From the NCBI GenBank assembly GCA_025462725.1, contig JAOAPE010000012.1:421942-485941 (forward strand): a stretch of DNA of 64,000 bases, written 5' to 3'. Positions 1 to 7,790 of the stretch are shown here, piece after piece; within the stretch, counting starts at the first letter, position 1; each line of letters starts with the position of its first letter. The position numbers were made by a program, and so were the translations under genes. A model generated the notes under the pieces. It had not been told where the DNA came from. It worked only from the letters and a program-made list of their open reading frames with translations, and ran no database searches. This DNA is from Terriglobales bacterium (GTDB lineage: Bacteria > Acidobacteriota > Terriglobia > Terriglobales > Acidobacteriaceae).

Positions 1-1129
1 CGAGGTCGCGAAGCTCCCCGAAGTGGACTTGAAGTTGTTCTATTGTTGCGATTGGGGGTCAGAGAAGTATCACGATCCACAATTCGGGGTCGAGATCAAA
101 TGGGACATACCGCTTCTGGAAGGCTACAACTACGAATTCTTGCCGATAAAGAAGCGGCCTAATTCGATGAGCTTTTGGGAGTTGGACAATCCAACCGCCG
201 TGGAAGCTCTGAACAACTTCGACCCTAACGTGGTGCTGGTACATGGCTATGCAAGCAGGACCAATTGGCGAGTGGCCCGATGGACGAAGAACAGTCGTAA
301 GCCATTGTTAATCTACTCTGATTCGAATAGCGGACAATCGATTCCGGCGTGGAAGCGGATGGCGAAGCGCGTAATTGTTGGTTTTTTCTATCGCCATGTA
401 GATGGGGCACTCTATGTGGGCGACAACAACTACGCTTACCATTCTCAATACGGAATTCCGAAAGGGCGACTTTTTCGTGGAACATTGCCGGTGGACCGAA
501 CGGCCCTGCTGAATGCAGCGCCAAATGTGGGACAGGCCCGCAGGCGGATTCGTGAAACATTGGAGATTCCGCAGGATGCGTTCGTTGTTCTGCTATGTGG
601 CAAACTCACTCCAGGGAAACGTCCAATGGATTTAGTGAAAGCCCTGCATCAATGCAGCGACATTTTCGGATTCATCGTGGGCGATGGCCCGGAGCGTCCG
701 GCGGTGGAAGAGTATTGCAAGCAGAATGAGCTGAAAAACGTTCGGTGCACAGGATTTGTGAATCAGGCGCAGATCGCAAATTATTATGCCGCGGCTGATT
801 GCCTGGCGGTGACGTCGGAAAAGGATTCCCATCCGTTGGTCATAACAGAGGCCGCAACATTCGGCTTGCCGGTGGTCGCGAGCGATGCGATAGGGTGCAT
901 TGGTGCAGAGGACACGACGCGCGATGGCGAGAATGCGATCGTGTATCCCTGCGGCGATATTGAGGCGTTGAAGAATGCGCTTGTGCGTCTCAGTTCTGAC
1001 CGCGACTTCTATGCTGATGCGAGTGCGGCTTCGTTGCGCATGTCAAAAGAACAGGATGTGACCGTCGCTGCTCGGCACCTGTTGGTTGCGGCGACCGAGT
1101 TGAGGAAGCTGGGGAAATCAAAATCTTGA
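1..1129 (+). CDS. GT4 family glycosyltransferase (5' end outside window)
   Basis: Probable GT-B retaining sugar transferase acting on a nucleotide sugar at the cytoplasmic membrane as part of the polysaccharide locus. The frame is open to the left edge and already reads as coding before the GTG at 23 (EVAKLPEVDLKLFYCCDWG), so the true start lies outside the window. The C-terminal half carries the family features: LLCGKLTPGKRP, VGDGPE, and an EKDSHPLVITEA stretch corresponding to the nucleotide-binding E-x7-E region near residue 275. The donor and acceptor sugars cannot be told. Stop is TGA at 1127-1129, followed by a 292-bp gap before the next gene on the same strand. Confidence 0.9.
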   Translation, partial: EVAKLPEVDLKLFYCCDWGSEKYHDPQFGVEIKWDIPLLEGYNYEFLPIKKRPNSMSFWELDNPTAVEALNNFDPNVVLVHGYASRTNWRVARWTKNSRKPLLIYSDSNSGQSIPAWKRMAKRVIVGFFYRHVDGALYVGDNNYAYHSQYGIPKGRLFRGTLPVDRTALLNAAPNVGQARRRIRETLEIPQDAFVVLLCGKLTPGKRPMDLVKALHQCSDIFGFIVGDGPERPAVEEYCKQNELKNVRCTGFVNQAQIANYYAAADCLAVTSEKDSHPLVITEAATFGLPVVASDAIGCIGAEDTTRDGENAIVYPCGDIEALKNALVRLSSDRDFYADASAASLRMSKEQDVTVAARHLLVAATELRKLGKSKS

Positions 1130-1132
1130 ACC

Positions 1133-1297
1133 ACAGAGAATACAGAGGAGCACAGAGGAAAAAAGGTTTCGGATCGTGGTAGGTGTCGAGGATGGTTTGT
1201 GGTTTGTGAATTGTGATTCGCAAATAAAATTTTGAGTTGTGAATGCAAGAGCGTGAAAGCGCAAGATCCTTCGCGCCAGAAACAAGGCGCTCAGGAT
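1133..1297. repeat. Intergenic ACAGAG triplication and 32-bp imperfect palindrome
   Basis: The 292-bp gap 1130-1421 has no supported gene. It holds three ACAGAG copies (1133, 1142, 1152) and, at 1266-1297, a nested inverted repeat: ATCCT and AGGAT outside, GCGCC and GGCGC inside, around an 8-nt loop. There is no T-run after it, so it is a poor terminator. It resembles dispersed palindromic intergenic repeats of this phylum (recollection, not checked). Confidence 0.5.
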
Positions 1298-1421
1298 GAC
1301 AATTATGGATAGTTGGACAACGGCTGCGAGGTTGCAGATGAATTAAGGATGGGCGCGTTCCTAGACCGTAAACTGAGCCGCCAGACAGAAACAACATTAT
1401 GATATTGGAAGCCACACAACA

Positions 1422-2516
1422 ATGACGGCGACGGAAATGACTCAGACGGGCGAGCGGCCGCAGAGTGGGGCTTATGAGGGTCTGCGTGTTCTTTTCTTGG
1501 GAGAGAATTGGCTGGGGAGCAATGCGCGCTCATGCTCTGAGAGCCTGCGACGGCTTGGCTGCGATGCCTTGGACATTGATTCGCAAACCTTCTTCCCGAC
1601 GTTTCAGTCTCCTGGTTCGCGAGCTGTGGCACGACTGCTAAGACCCGGGCTGGTTCGAGAATACAACCAATATGTACTAGAGCTGACAGTGCAATTTCGT
1701 CCGGATATTTTGCTGGCTTTCAAAGGCAATTACATTCTGCCGGAGACACTGCGCGCGATCCGCAAGCAGGGCGTTGCGCTCTACAACTACTATCCGGACA
1801 CCTCAGCCTTTACGCACGGCAAATGGCTGCCCAGGTCTTTGCCCGAGTACGATTGCGTCTTCTACACGAAAAAGTTCTGGCTCAAAGATGTATCCGAAAA
1901 GATCAACATCAGATGCGGGAGCTATCTGCCCCATGGATACGATCCGAGCCTACACAGACGGGTTGTTGCAAGCGAGAGAGATAAAAAGGATTATGGTCGG
2001 GATATAAGCTTCATTGCCACTCACACCTCTTATAAGGAAGAAATCCTCACTAAACTAGCGCAATTGCGGCCGAATCTTGATCTCTCGATATGGGGATCTG
2101 GATGGACGGAGCGTGGCCCGAAGGAATTGTCGAAGTACGTCAGAGGGTTTCATCTTCTAGGGGAAAGTTATGTTCGCGCGATTCAGGCTGCGAAGATAAA
2201 TCTGGCGATTATGTCAGGCAAGGTCGCAGGTGCTTCGCAAGGGGACGAAACAACCAGCCGCACGTACATCATCCCCGCGTGTGGCGGCTTCATGCTCCAC
2301 GAGCGCAACGCAGAAGTTTTGGAGCTGTATAAAGAGGGCGAAGAAGTAGCGTGCTTCGAATCCGCGGAAGAGCTTGCGGGAAAGATTGATTACTATCTAG
2401 GGCATCCTGAAGAGCGGCTACCGATCGCAAAAGCTGGTCATGCGCGATGCGTTCCGGCATATTCGTATGACAACCGCATGGCGGAAATACTTAGCTGGCA
2501 CCGGGCTCGAACTTAG
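1422..2516 (+). CDS. CgeB-like glycosyltransferase
   Basis: A 364-aa protein of the CgeB / Glyco_trans_1_2 type. Residues 22-50 form the first Rossmann strand of a GT-B fold (VLFLGENWLGSNARS). The middle part has the DIFLAFKGNYILPE-like segment where CgeB proteins read DxVlvfKG, then LYNYYPDTSAF. The C-terminal half contains NLAIMSGKVAGASQGDETTSR and CGGFMLHERNAEVLELY, which match the family's usual R-x-FE/pacG region. Start is ATG 1422 with only a weak upstream purine stretch. The last 26 bp overlap the convergent methyltransferase. Likely adds a sugar in surface glycan synthesis; substrate unknown. Confidence 0.8.
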   Translation: MTATEMTQTGERPQSGAYEGLRVLFLGENWLGSNARSCSESLRRLGCDALDIDSQTFFPTFQSPGSRAVARLLRPGLVREYNQYVLELTVQFRPDILLAFKGNYILPETLRAIRKQGVALYNYYPDTSAFTHGKWLPRSLPEYDCVFYTKKFWLKDVSEKINIRCGSYLPHGYDPSLHRRVVASERDKKDYGRDISFIATHTSYKEEILTKLAQLRPNLDLSIWGSGWTERGPKELSKYVRGFHLLGESYVRAIQAAKINLAIMSGKVAGASQGDETTSRTYIIPACGGFMLHERNAEVLELYKEGEEVACFESAEELAGKIDYYLGHPEERLPIAKAGHARCVPAYSYDNRMAEILSWHRART

Positions 2517-3219
2517 CCGCTTCTATCGCCGGAGCTGCGGCGATGAATTGCATCTCATGGCCGAACATGTTGGGCCATCTTCCGCAGGCGGCCGAATCGG
2601 CATATTTGCGTGCTGAAGCGGGAATCACCTTGCGGGAGAGATACCAGGGCAAACCGCCGACCGCTTGGTCCTTCAAAATGCGAAAACCAGCTTGAGTGAG
2701 TAGATCCCGACTGGTGGAATGCGTGTAAAACTTCAAATGGGTATTGTCCATCAGCCCGTGTTGTGTGTAGCTCCATTCGCCGCGAAGGAGTTTGAGACGC
2801 TGTGAGTAATGGGCCACGTTGGGCAATGCAACGGCGATACGTCCTTCCGATGTAAGCATGCCACGTACCTGGACAAGCAAGTTATTCGGATTTCTCAAAT
2901 GTTCCAAGACGTGCGACATCAAGACGAGATCGAATTTGTCGGACTGCAATTCGAGTGGAATCCCGTTTTCAAGATCCTGAACATAAACCTGTTCACAGAA
3001 TCTGCTCGCAATAGAGTGTTCATGTTGGCTTAAAGTGATTCCGGTGATATGCCAACCGGCAGCGCTCAGAATGCGGGCGTTGTCCCCGGCGCCGCAGCCA
3101 ATGTCAAGCAGACGTCCATTTTTGTTGGAGAAATGAGAATCGATGAGTGCGAGAAGTGGTGCATTGCCTTGATTCTGGTACACCTTGTCGGAAGTGTTTT
3201 GTGTTGAATCAAGTGGCAT
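2491..3219 (-). CDS. Class I SAM-dependent methyltransferase
   Basis: Methyltransf_23/11-type enzyme. Motif I is LLDIGCGAGDNARIL, followed by GITLS, and the post-motif LVLMSHVLEHLRNPNNLL is typical of UbiG-like and glycan methyltransferases. The ORF runs further upstream, but ATG 3219 (MPLDSTQN) is preferred because the residues before it look unlike the family and run through an overlapping palindrome. It is transcribed toward the CgeB-like gene and overlaps its 3' end by 26 bp. Probably methylates a sugar or acceptor of the locus; the acceptor is not inferable from sequence. Confidence 0.85.
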   Translation of the reverse strand: MPLDSTQNTSDKVYQNQGNAPLLALIDSHFSNKNGRLLDIGCGAGDNARILSAAGWHITGITLSQHEHSIASRFCEQVYVQDLENGIPLELQSDKFDLVLMSHVLEHLRNPNNLLVQVRGMLTSEGRIAVALPNVAHYSQRLKLLRGEWSYTQHGLMDNTHLKFYTHSTSRDLLTQAGFRILKDQAVGGLPWYLSRKVIPASARKYADSAACGRWPNMFGHEMQFIAAAPAIEAAKFEPGAS

Positions 3220-3235
3220 GGCAGGTGAGTAGTCC

Positions 3236-3257
3236 GTACAGTGTACAAAATTTGTAC
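3236..3257. promoter_or_regulatory. Two overlapping GTAC palindromes, candidate operator
   Basis: Between the divergent methyltransferase (start 3219) and acyltransferase (start 3337) lie GTACAGTGTAC (3236-3246, 5-1-5) and GTACAAAATTTGTAC (3243-3257, 7-1-7), both perfect and sharing GTAC at 3243-3246. Position and symmetry suggest a dimer-binding operator. TACA/TGTA half-sites are used by BlaI/MecI-type repressors, but the binder here is unknown. Confidence 0.45.
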
Positions 3258-3336
3258 CCCATTGCACCGCAGTATTTTGGAGGTAGCGAATTGGCCTGCA
3301 AAGCATTAAGATGGCCGTTCCCTACCTAAGTTGCCG

Positions 3337-4401
3337 ATGAGACTCACTTCGATAGACGCCGCCAGAGGCGTTGCGGCTTGCCTTGTTGTCGCATTTCATG
3401 CGAATGGCACGGTAAAAAGTTATTTCCACGAATTTCCATTCGGTTCCTGGTTCCGGTTCGGATACGCGGGAGTAGATTTCTTTTTCGTCTTGAGCGGATT
3501 CGTCATTTACACGATTCACGCCAACGACATTGGAAAACGTGATCGACTTGCCCGGGTCACCTTCAGGCGATTTAGCAGAATTTTCCCAACCTACTGGATC
3601 GTGCTTGGAATTTTAGTGTTGGTTTACGTTGCCGTCCCGTCCTTAGGTGAAGCGCATCACCGAGATTGGCATGCTATAGGCAAGTCATTTGTGCTCTGGC
3701 CAATGACTGACCTGAACATTTTGGCGGTCGCTTGGACACTTTCTCACGAGCTGCTTTTTTATGCTCTGTTCGGCGTAGCAATACTCAATAGAAGAATCGG
3801 GATTTCATTGTTCTTGCTTTGGCAGTTCTGCTTGATAGCTTGGAACTTGTCTGGCGGGAGTGTCAACTTTCTTCTGAATCTGAGAAATATAGGGTTTCTT
3901 ATTGGAATACTTTCTGCGGCTCTGCCGTATAAGCGACCGCTTCCTTTGGTTCCGATCGGCATCTTCTTTTTTCTGGCTACCGGGACATTTGACTCTCTGT
4001 CTCTGGTTGGAAACGAAAATTTTCTGCTGCTCTGTTACAGCCTGAGCTCAGGACTGATTGTGTATGGTCTGCGCGCCCCTGAATTCCTAACCGCAAAGAT
4101 TCCGCGCATTTTCCTCTTCATAGGGGAGGCCTCATATTCCATCTATTTAGTGCACCTCGCGATGGTGGCACTTCTCGCCAAGGTGTTCACAAGAATTCCG
4201 CATCTGCCCGGATCAATCGTGTTTCTTGCCTTGATATGTTTCGGCGTCAAGCATTGGTATTGTTTTTCATCTTCCAGTCGAGAAGCCCATGCTTCTAGTT
4301 TTAAATCGCCATACAAAAACCACGGGAGCTATTGCTCAAGTTGCGAAAGCTCAAAGCGTTTGAGGTCATCACTCAAGACTCTATCCAAGGCACAAGCGTG
4401 A
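3337..4401 (+). CDS. Acyltransferase 3 (OafA/YrhL-like), C-terminus frameshifted
   Basis: Multi-pass membrane O-acyltransferase that would acetylate or acylate sugars. The N-terminus has the family hallmarks: SIDAARGVAACLVVAFHA, then FRFGYAGVDFFFVLSGFVIY and RFSRIFPTYW, and about ten hydrophobic segments follow. After about residue 302 (ICFGV) the frame becomes Ser/Lys-rich and unlike the family. The +2 frame from 4244 reads ASSIGIVFHLPVEKPMLLVL and stops at 4363; VEKPM is the expected final motif. One extra base near 4240-4255 would explain this. ATG 3337 is chosen over TTG 3331. Confidence 0.82.
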   Translation: MRLTSIDAARGVAACLVVAFHANGTVKSYFHEFPFGSWFRFGYAGVDFFFVLSGFVIYTIHANDIGKRDRLARVTFRRFSRIFPTYWIVLGILVLVYVAVPSLGEAHHRDWHAIGKSFVLWPMTDLNILAVAWTLSHELLFYALFGVAILNRRIGISLFLLWQFCLIAWNLSGGSVNFLLNLRNIGFLIGILSAALPYKRPLPLVPIGIFFFLATGTFDSLSLVGNENFLLLCYSLSSGLIVYGLRAPEFLTAKIPRIFLFIGEASYSIYLVHLAMVALLAKVFTRIPHLPGSIVFLALICFGVKHWYCFSSSSREAHASSFKSPYKNHGSYCSSCESSKRLRSSLKTLSKAQA

Positions 4402-5582
4402 AGAAGATTCTGATATTCGTGGACCACTATCTGCCGGGCAACCGATTCGGCGGACCCGTGCGCACGATAGCGAACCTGGTGAGCAGGCTGCAAGAGTATG
4501 AGTTCTTCATACTCACATCTGACCGCGACCAGGGTGATACCAAAACTTACGCAGGCATCGCGATAGAGGAGTGGAATGCGGTGGAAGGCGCGCGTGTCCT
4601 TTATACGAGAGACAAATCGCTTAGAAATATTTTGCGGCGGGTACGAGAGATATCGCCGAGCGTTGTTTATTTGAATAGTTTTTTTTCGCGGACGACGATC
4701 AGAGTGTTGTTTGCGAGGCGAGTGGGATGGTTTCCTGATATCCCGGTGCTGCTCGCGCCGCGCGGAGAGTTTGGCGATGGCGCGTTGGTGATCAAGCCAT
4801 GGCGCAAAAAACTCTACATCTGGTTCATCAATCGGCTGGGGATATTGGATGGAGTAACGCTACAGGCATCGAGCAAGTTCGAGAAGGCGGACATTGAATC
4901 GCACGTGGTTCCGGTGAAAGCAGTGTCACTGGCGATGGTGGCTCCGGACCTGCCGTCGCAGGAAGCGGGAGTTTCCGTGGCGAGGCCTACGAAGCAAACG
5001 GGCTTCCTGAAGATCATTTACCTTTCGCGCATCAGTAGGAACAAGAATCTCGAGGGAGCACTCAAGATGCTGACTCGCGTGTCCGGGCGCATTGATTTCT
5101 CAATCCATGGGCCGATCAGCGATGAGCAGTATTGGGAAGATTGTCAGCAGGTGATGCGCAATCTGCCCGGCAATGTGCATGTGCAATACAAAGGCCTGCT
5201 GAAACATGAAGACGTACATGGCGGACTGCTAGAGAATGAAGTGCTGCTGCTGCCAAGTTACGGAGAAAATTTTGGGCACGCGATACTCGAAGCGTTTGCT
5301 GCAGGGTGTCCGGTGCTGATCAGCGATCAGACTCCGTGGAGAAACCTGGAGCAACGCGGCGTAGGAGCGGACATCCCGCTGGAGCGATTGGATCTCTTTG
5401 ATGAGATGCTGCAGAAATTCATCGACATGAATGATGACGAATACCAGCGATGGTCAAAGCGGGCCGAGCAATACGGTATTGAGTGCATGCAAAACGAAGG
5501 TCCACTGCGCGAAACGATGGCCATGTTCTCGAAGTTAATAGCGGGCGACCCAGGGACGGCAGTTGCGAAGGACATTGATTGA
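4398..5582 (+). CDS. GT4 family glycosyltransferase
   Basis: GT-B glycosyltransferase of about 394 aa. It begins KKILIFVDHYLPGNRFGGPVR, a common N-terminus in exopolysaccharide GT4 enzymes, with the glycine-rich acceptor loop GGP. The donor-site signature is PSYGENFGHAILEAFAAGCPVL near residue 290, with both glutamates of E-x7-E. GTG 4398 with AAGG upstream is chosen because the earlier ATG (4332) lies inside the 3' part of the acyltransferase and adds residues with no family similarity. The gene follows the repaired acyltransferase stop (4363) by 34 bp, so cotranscription is likely. Confidence 0.88.
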   Translation: MKKILIFVDHYLPGNRFGGPVRTIANLVSRLQEYEFFILTSDRDQGDTKTYAGIAIEEWNAVEGARVLYTRDKSLRNILRRVREISPSVVYLNSFFSRTTIRVLFARRVGWFPDIPVLLAPRGEFGDGALVIKPWRKKLYIWFINRLGILDGVTLQASSKFEKADIESHVVPVKAVSLAMVAPDLPSQEAGVSVARPTKQTGFLKIIYLSRISRNKNLEGALKMLTRVSGRIDFSIHGPISDEQYWEDCQQVMRNLPGNVHVQYKGLLKHEDVHGGLLENEVLLLPSYGENFGHAILEAFAAGCPVLISDQTPWRNLEQRGVGADIPLERLDLFDEMLQKFIDMNDDEYQRWSKRAEQYGIECMQNEGPLRETMAMFSKLIAGDPGTAVAKDID

Positions 5583-5739
5583 CACTCGCGATAGGATAGT
5601 AGGCATCGCTTGCACCCCCCCGCAAGCTGATGTGGTGACGAAAGTAAGTGGAACGACTTATCTCGTGAGGGTGTTCTCTGACATACACTTTTTAGACAAT
5701 ATTCCGGACTAAAAACATTCAATTGAAATCAGGACGACG
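5583..5739. other. Short intergenic gap with C-loop hairpin
   Basis: No gene seen. A perfect 6-bp stem GCTTGC/GCAAGC (5608-5613, 5622-5627) closes a loop of A plus seven C. No T-run follows, so it is not a convincing terminator; it may be a leader structure for the epimerase-wecB genes. Confidence 0.3.
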
Positions 5740-6714
5740 ATGAAGATTTTGGTCACAGGTTCAACGGGAACCCTGGGCATTCCTTTGCTCCAGGAATTGC
5801 GTAAACGCGGGCACAAAGCCTTTGGTTCCGACATGTGCCATAACGAAGATCCTGAGTACATGCGCTGCGATGTAAGGGAGTATCGGCAGCTCGAAGAGCT
5901 TTTCCAAAAAGCGAAACCGGAGTTTGTCTACCACCTGGCGGCGGAGTTCGGACGCAACAACGGTGAAGCGTATTACGAACAACTGTGGACGTCGAACCAG
6001 ATCGGCACGGAAAATGTGATCCGTCTGTGCATTGCGAACAAGGCAAAGCTGGTGCTGGCAGGATCGTCAGAAGCTTACGGCGACAGTGGATTGCCGATGC
6101 TGGAAGAAGGCGTTCTCGATGACAACGTCCATCTGTTTCACAACAATTACGCACTGAGCAAGTGGGTACAGGAACGGCAAGTGATGATTTCCGCGAAGAG
6201 AAAAGGTTTGAATGCGGTCATCCTACGGTTCTTCAATGCCTACGGAGATGGCGAGTACTACAACGAATATCGCAGCGTGGTGTGCCTGTTCTGTTATCGG
6301 CTGATGCATGGTCTGCCGATCACTGTGTACAAAGATGGGCATCGTGAATTTATGTATATCGATGACTGGACGAGAACGGTGGCGAATGTCGCAGACAAAT
6401 TTGATAAGTTGCCGCGGGGCAGCAATTTCGCCGGTGTCCCGGTGTACAACATCGGCGGCGACGATTACAGAAGTATCGAAGAGATGGCGCAGATCGTGAT
6501 CGAAGAGGTCGGGAAGATCCGGCCGGTCGACAAAAAACTGATCACATACATCGCGAGTGAGGTGGGGAACGTTCCGAATAAGCGTCCTGATCTTACGCTG
6601 ACGAAGCGCGATCTGGACCACAAGACACTAGTGGCGCTGCCGGAAGGAATTGCGCGAACCGTGAAGTGGATGCAATCGGTGTACGGCGAGAAATCGAATG
6701 CCCAAAAGGCATAA
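5740..6714 (+). CDS. NAD-dependent epimerase/dehydratase (extended SDR)
   Basis: Extended short-chain dehydrogenase acting on nucleotide sugars. The Rossmann motif at residues 4-14 is VTGSTGTLGIP (GxxGxxG). Catalytic features are LAGSSEAYGD and YALSK (Tyr and Lys of YxxxK) near residues 135-140, then ILRFFNAYGDGEYY. A 324-aa length fits UDP-glucose/GlcNAc 4-epimerases and 4,6-dehydratases. AGGA precedes ATG 5740. The last 17 bp overlap wecB, so the two are translationally coupled and probably act in one UDP-sugar pathway. The exact product sugar is unknown. Confidence 0.88.
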   Translation: MKILVTGSTGTLGIPLLQELRKRGHKAFGSDMCHNEDPEYMRCDVREYRQLEELFQKAKPEFVYHLAAEFGRNNGEAYYEQLWTSNQIGTENVIRLCIANKAKLVLAGSSEAYGDSGLPMLEEGVLDDNVHLFHNNYALSKWVQERQVMISAKRKGLNAVILRFFNAYGDGEYYNEYRSVVCLFCYRLMHGLPITVYKDGHREFMYIDDWTRTVANVADKFDKLPRGSNFAGVPVYNIGGDDYRSIEEMAQIVIEEVGKIRPVDKKLITYIASEVGNVPNKRPDLTLTKRDLDHKTLVALPEGIARTVKWMQSVYGEKSNAQKA

Positions 6715-7762
6715 GTTCCTGCATGTTGTCGGGGCGCGCCCGAATTTCATGAAGGCTGCGCCGGTCATCCAGGCACTGAACACATTTTCTGAAAACGTAG
6801 TCCTGCATACGGGCCAACATACGGACGCGAAGATGTCCGATGTGGTGATGGAGCAGCTTGGACTCAAGCCGGATGTAACGCTTCCGCATGGAAATGTGCA
6901 GGAGATGAAAATCAACATTCTGAAACAGTTTGCGGAATACGATCCCGAAGCGGTATTTGTTTATGGGGATGTTCATTCCACGCTGGCGGGAGCGCTGGCG
7001 GCGAATCACGATGGACGCAAGTTGTATCACGTTGAGGCTGGTCTCCGTTCTGGAGACAACAGCATGCCAGAAGAGATCAATCGGATCGTGGTGGATGAGC
7101 TGAGCGATGTTTTGTTCGTCACCGAAAAAGCCGGGCTGGAGAATCTGCAACGAGAAGTATTTGGCGATTTGAGTGCGATCCACTTCGTGGGCAACACGAT
7201 GATCGACAGTCTCCAGAGGGTTTGGAAGACGATTCCTGCGAAAGATAAGCCGCGGCGCAAGTACGTGCTGATGACCTTGCATCGGCCATCGAATGTGGAT
7301 GACCGAGAGAATCTGAGGAAAGTGCTGGAGACCGTGGATGCGATCGGGACGACGGTGGTGTTTCCGGTGCATCCGAGGACGAAGAAGCTTTTGGATTTGG
7401 CCGATTACAAGAACATCGAATTCGTCGAGCCGATGGACTACGTGAATTTTGTCACGCACATGGGGCATGCGGAAGCGGTGATCACGGACTCGGGCGGCGT
7501 GCAAGAAGAGACAACGTGGCTGAGGGTTCCGTGTTTCACGTTGCGCAAAAACACCGAACGGCCTTGCACGATCGAAGTGGGTACCAACACGCTGGTCACG
7601 GACTTGAAGGAGCTGCTTCCGGCGGTTCGAGCGGCACTGGCGGACGGGTACAAGAGTGAAAGCGCTATCCCGGAGAAGTGGGACGGCAAGGCAGGGGAGA
7701 GAATCGCGCAGGCGGTCAAAGCGGAGTACTCCCTATTGAGCGCTGCGCAGGCTGGCGTCTAG
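6698..7762 (+). CDS. wecB: UDP-N-acetylglucosamine 2-epimerase (non-hydrolysing)
   Basis: Interconverts UDP-GlcNAc and UDP-ManNAc for envelope polysaccharides. The 354-aa protein shows all family landmarks: HVVGARPNFMKAAPV (9-23), GDVHSTLAGALAA (90-102), HVEAGLRSGDNSMPEEINR (111-129), HRPSN, VHPRT and TDSGGVQEE. ATG 6698 lies inside the previous gene, and 17 bp overlap. With the preceding SDR and following GT4 it forms a set resembling the N-acetylated amino-sugar modules of O-antigen clusters (for example FucNAc or ManNAc synthesis). That specific product is inference only. Confidence 0.95.
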   Translation: MPKRHKFLHVVGARPNFMKAAPVIQALNTFSENVVLHTGQHTDAKMSDVVMEQLGLKPDVTLPHGNVQEMKINILKQFAEYDPEAVFVYGDVHSTLAGALAANHDGRKLYHVEAGLRSGDNSMPEEINRIVVDELSDVLFVTEKAGLENLQREVFGDLSAIHFVGNTMIDSLQRVWKTIPAKDKPRRKYVLMTLHRPSNVDDRENLRKVLETVDAIGTTVVFPVHPRTKKLLDLADYKNIEFVEPMDYVNFVTHMGHAEAVITDSGGVQEETTWLRVPCFTLRKNTERPCTIEVGTNTLVTDLKELLPAVRAALADGYKSESAIPEKWDGKAGERIAQAVKAEYSLLSAAQAGV

Positions 7763-7790
7763 CCGCAACATTGTTAAAGAAGAGTTTCTA

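Noticed and set aside
3220-3306. 29-residue N-terminal extension of the methyltransferase
   Set aside because: It reads through the palindromes and has no family similarity; ATG 3219 fits better.
5608-5627. Terminator after the GT4 gene at 5582
   Set aside because: Only a 6-bp stem with a C-rich loop and no T-run.
6593-7504. A 303-codon open frame antisense to the epimerase end and wecB
   Set aside because: It lies opposite two clear genes, has no domain, and its composition (many His, Arg, Gln) is the mirror of GC-biased coding on the other strand.
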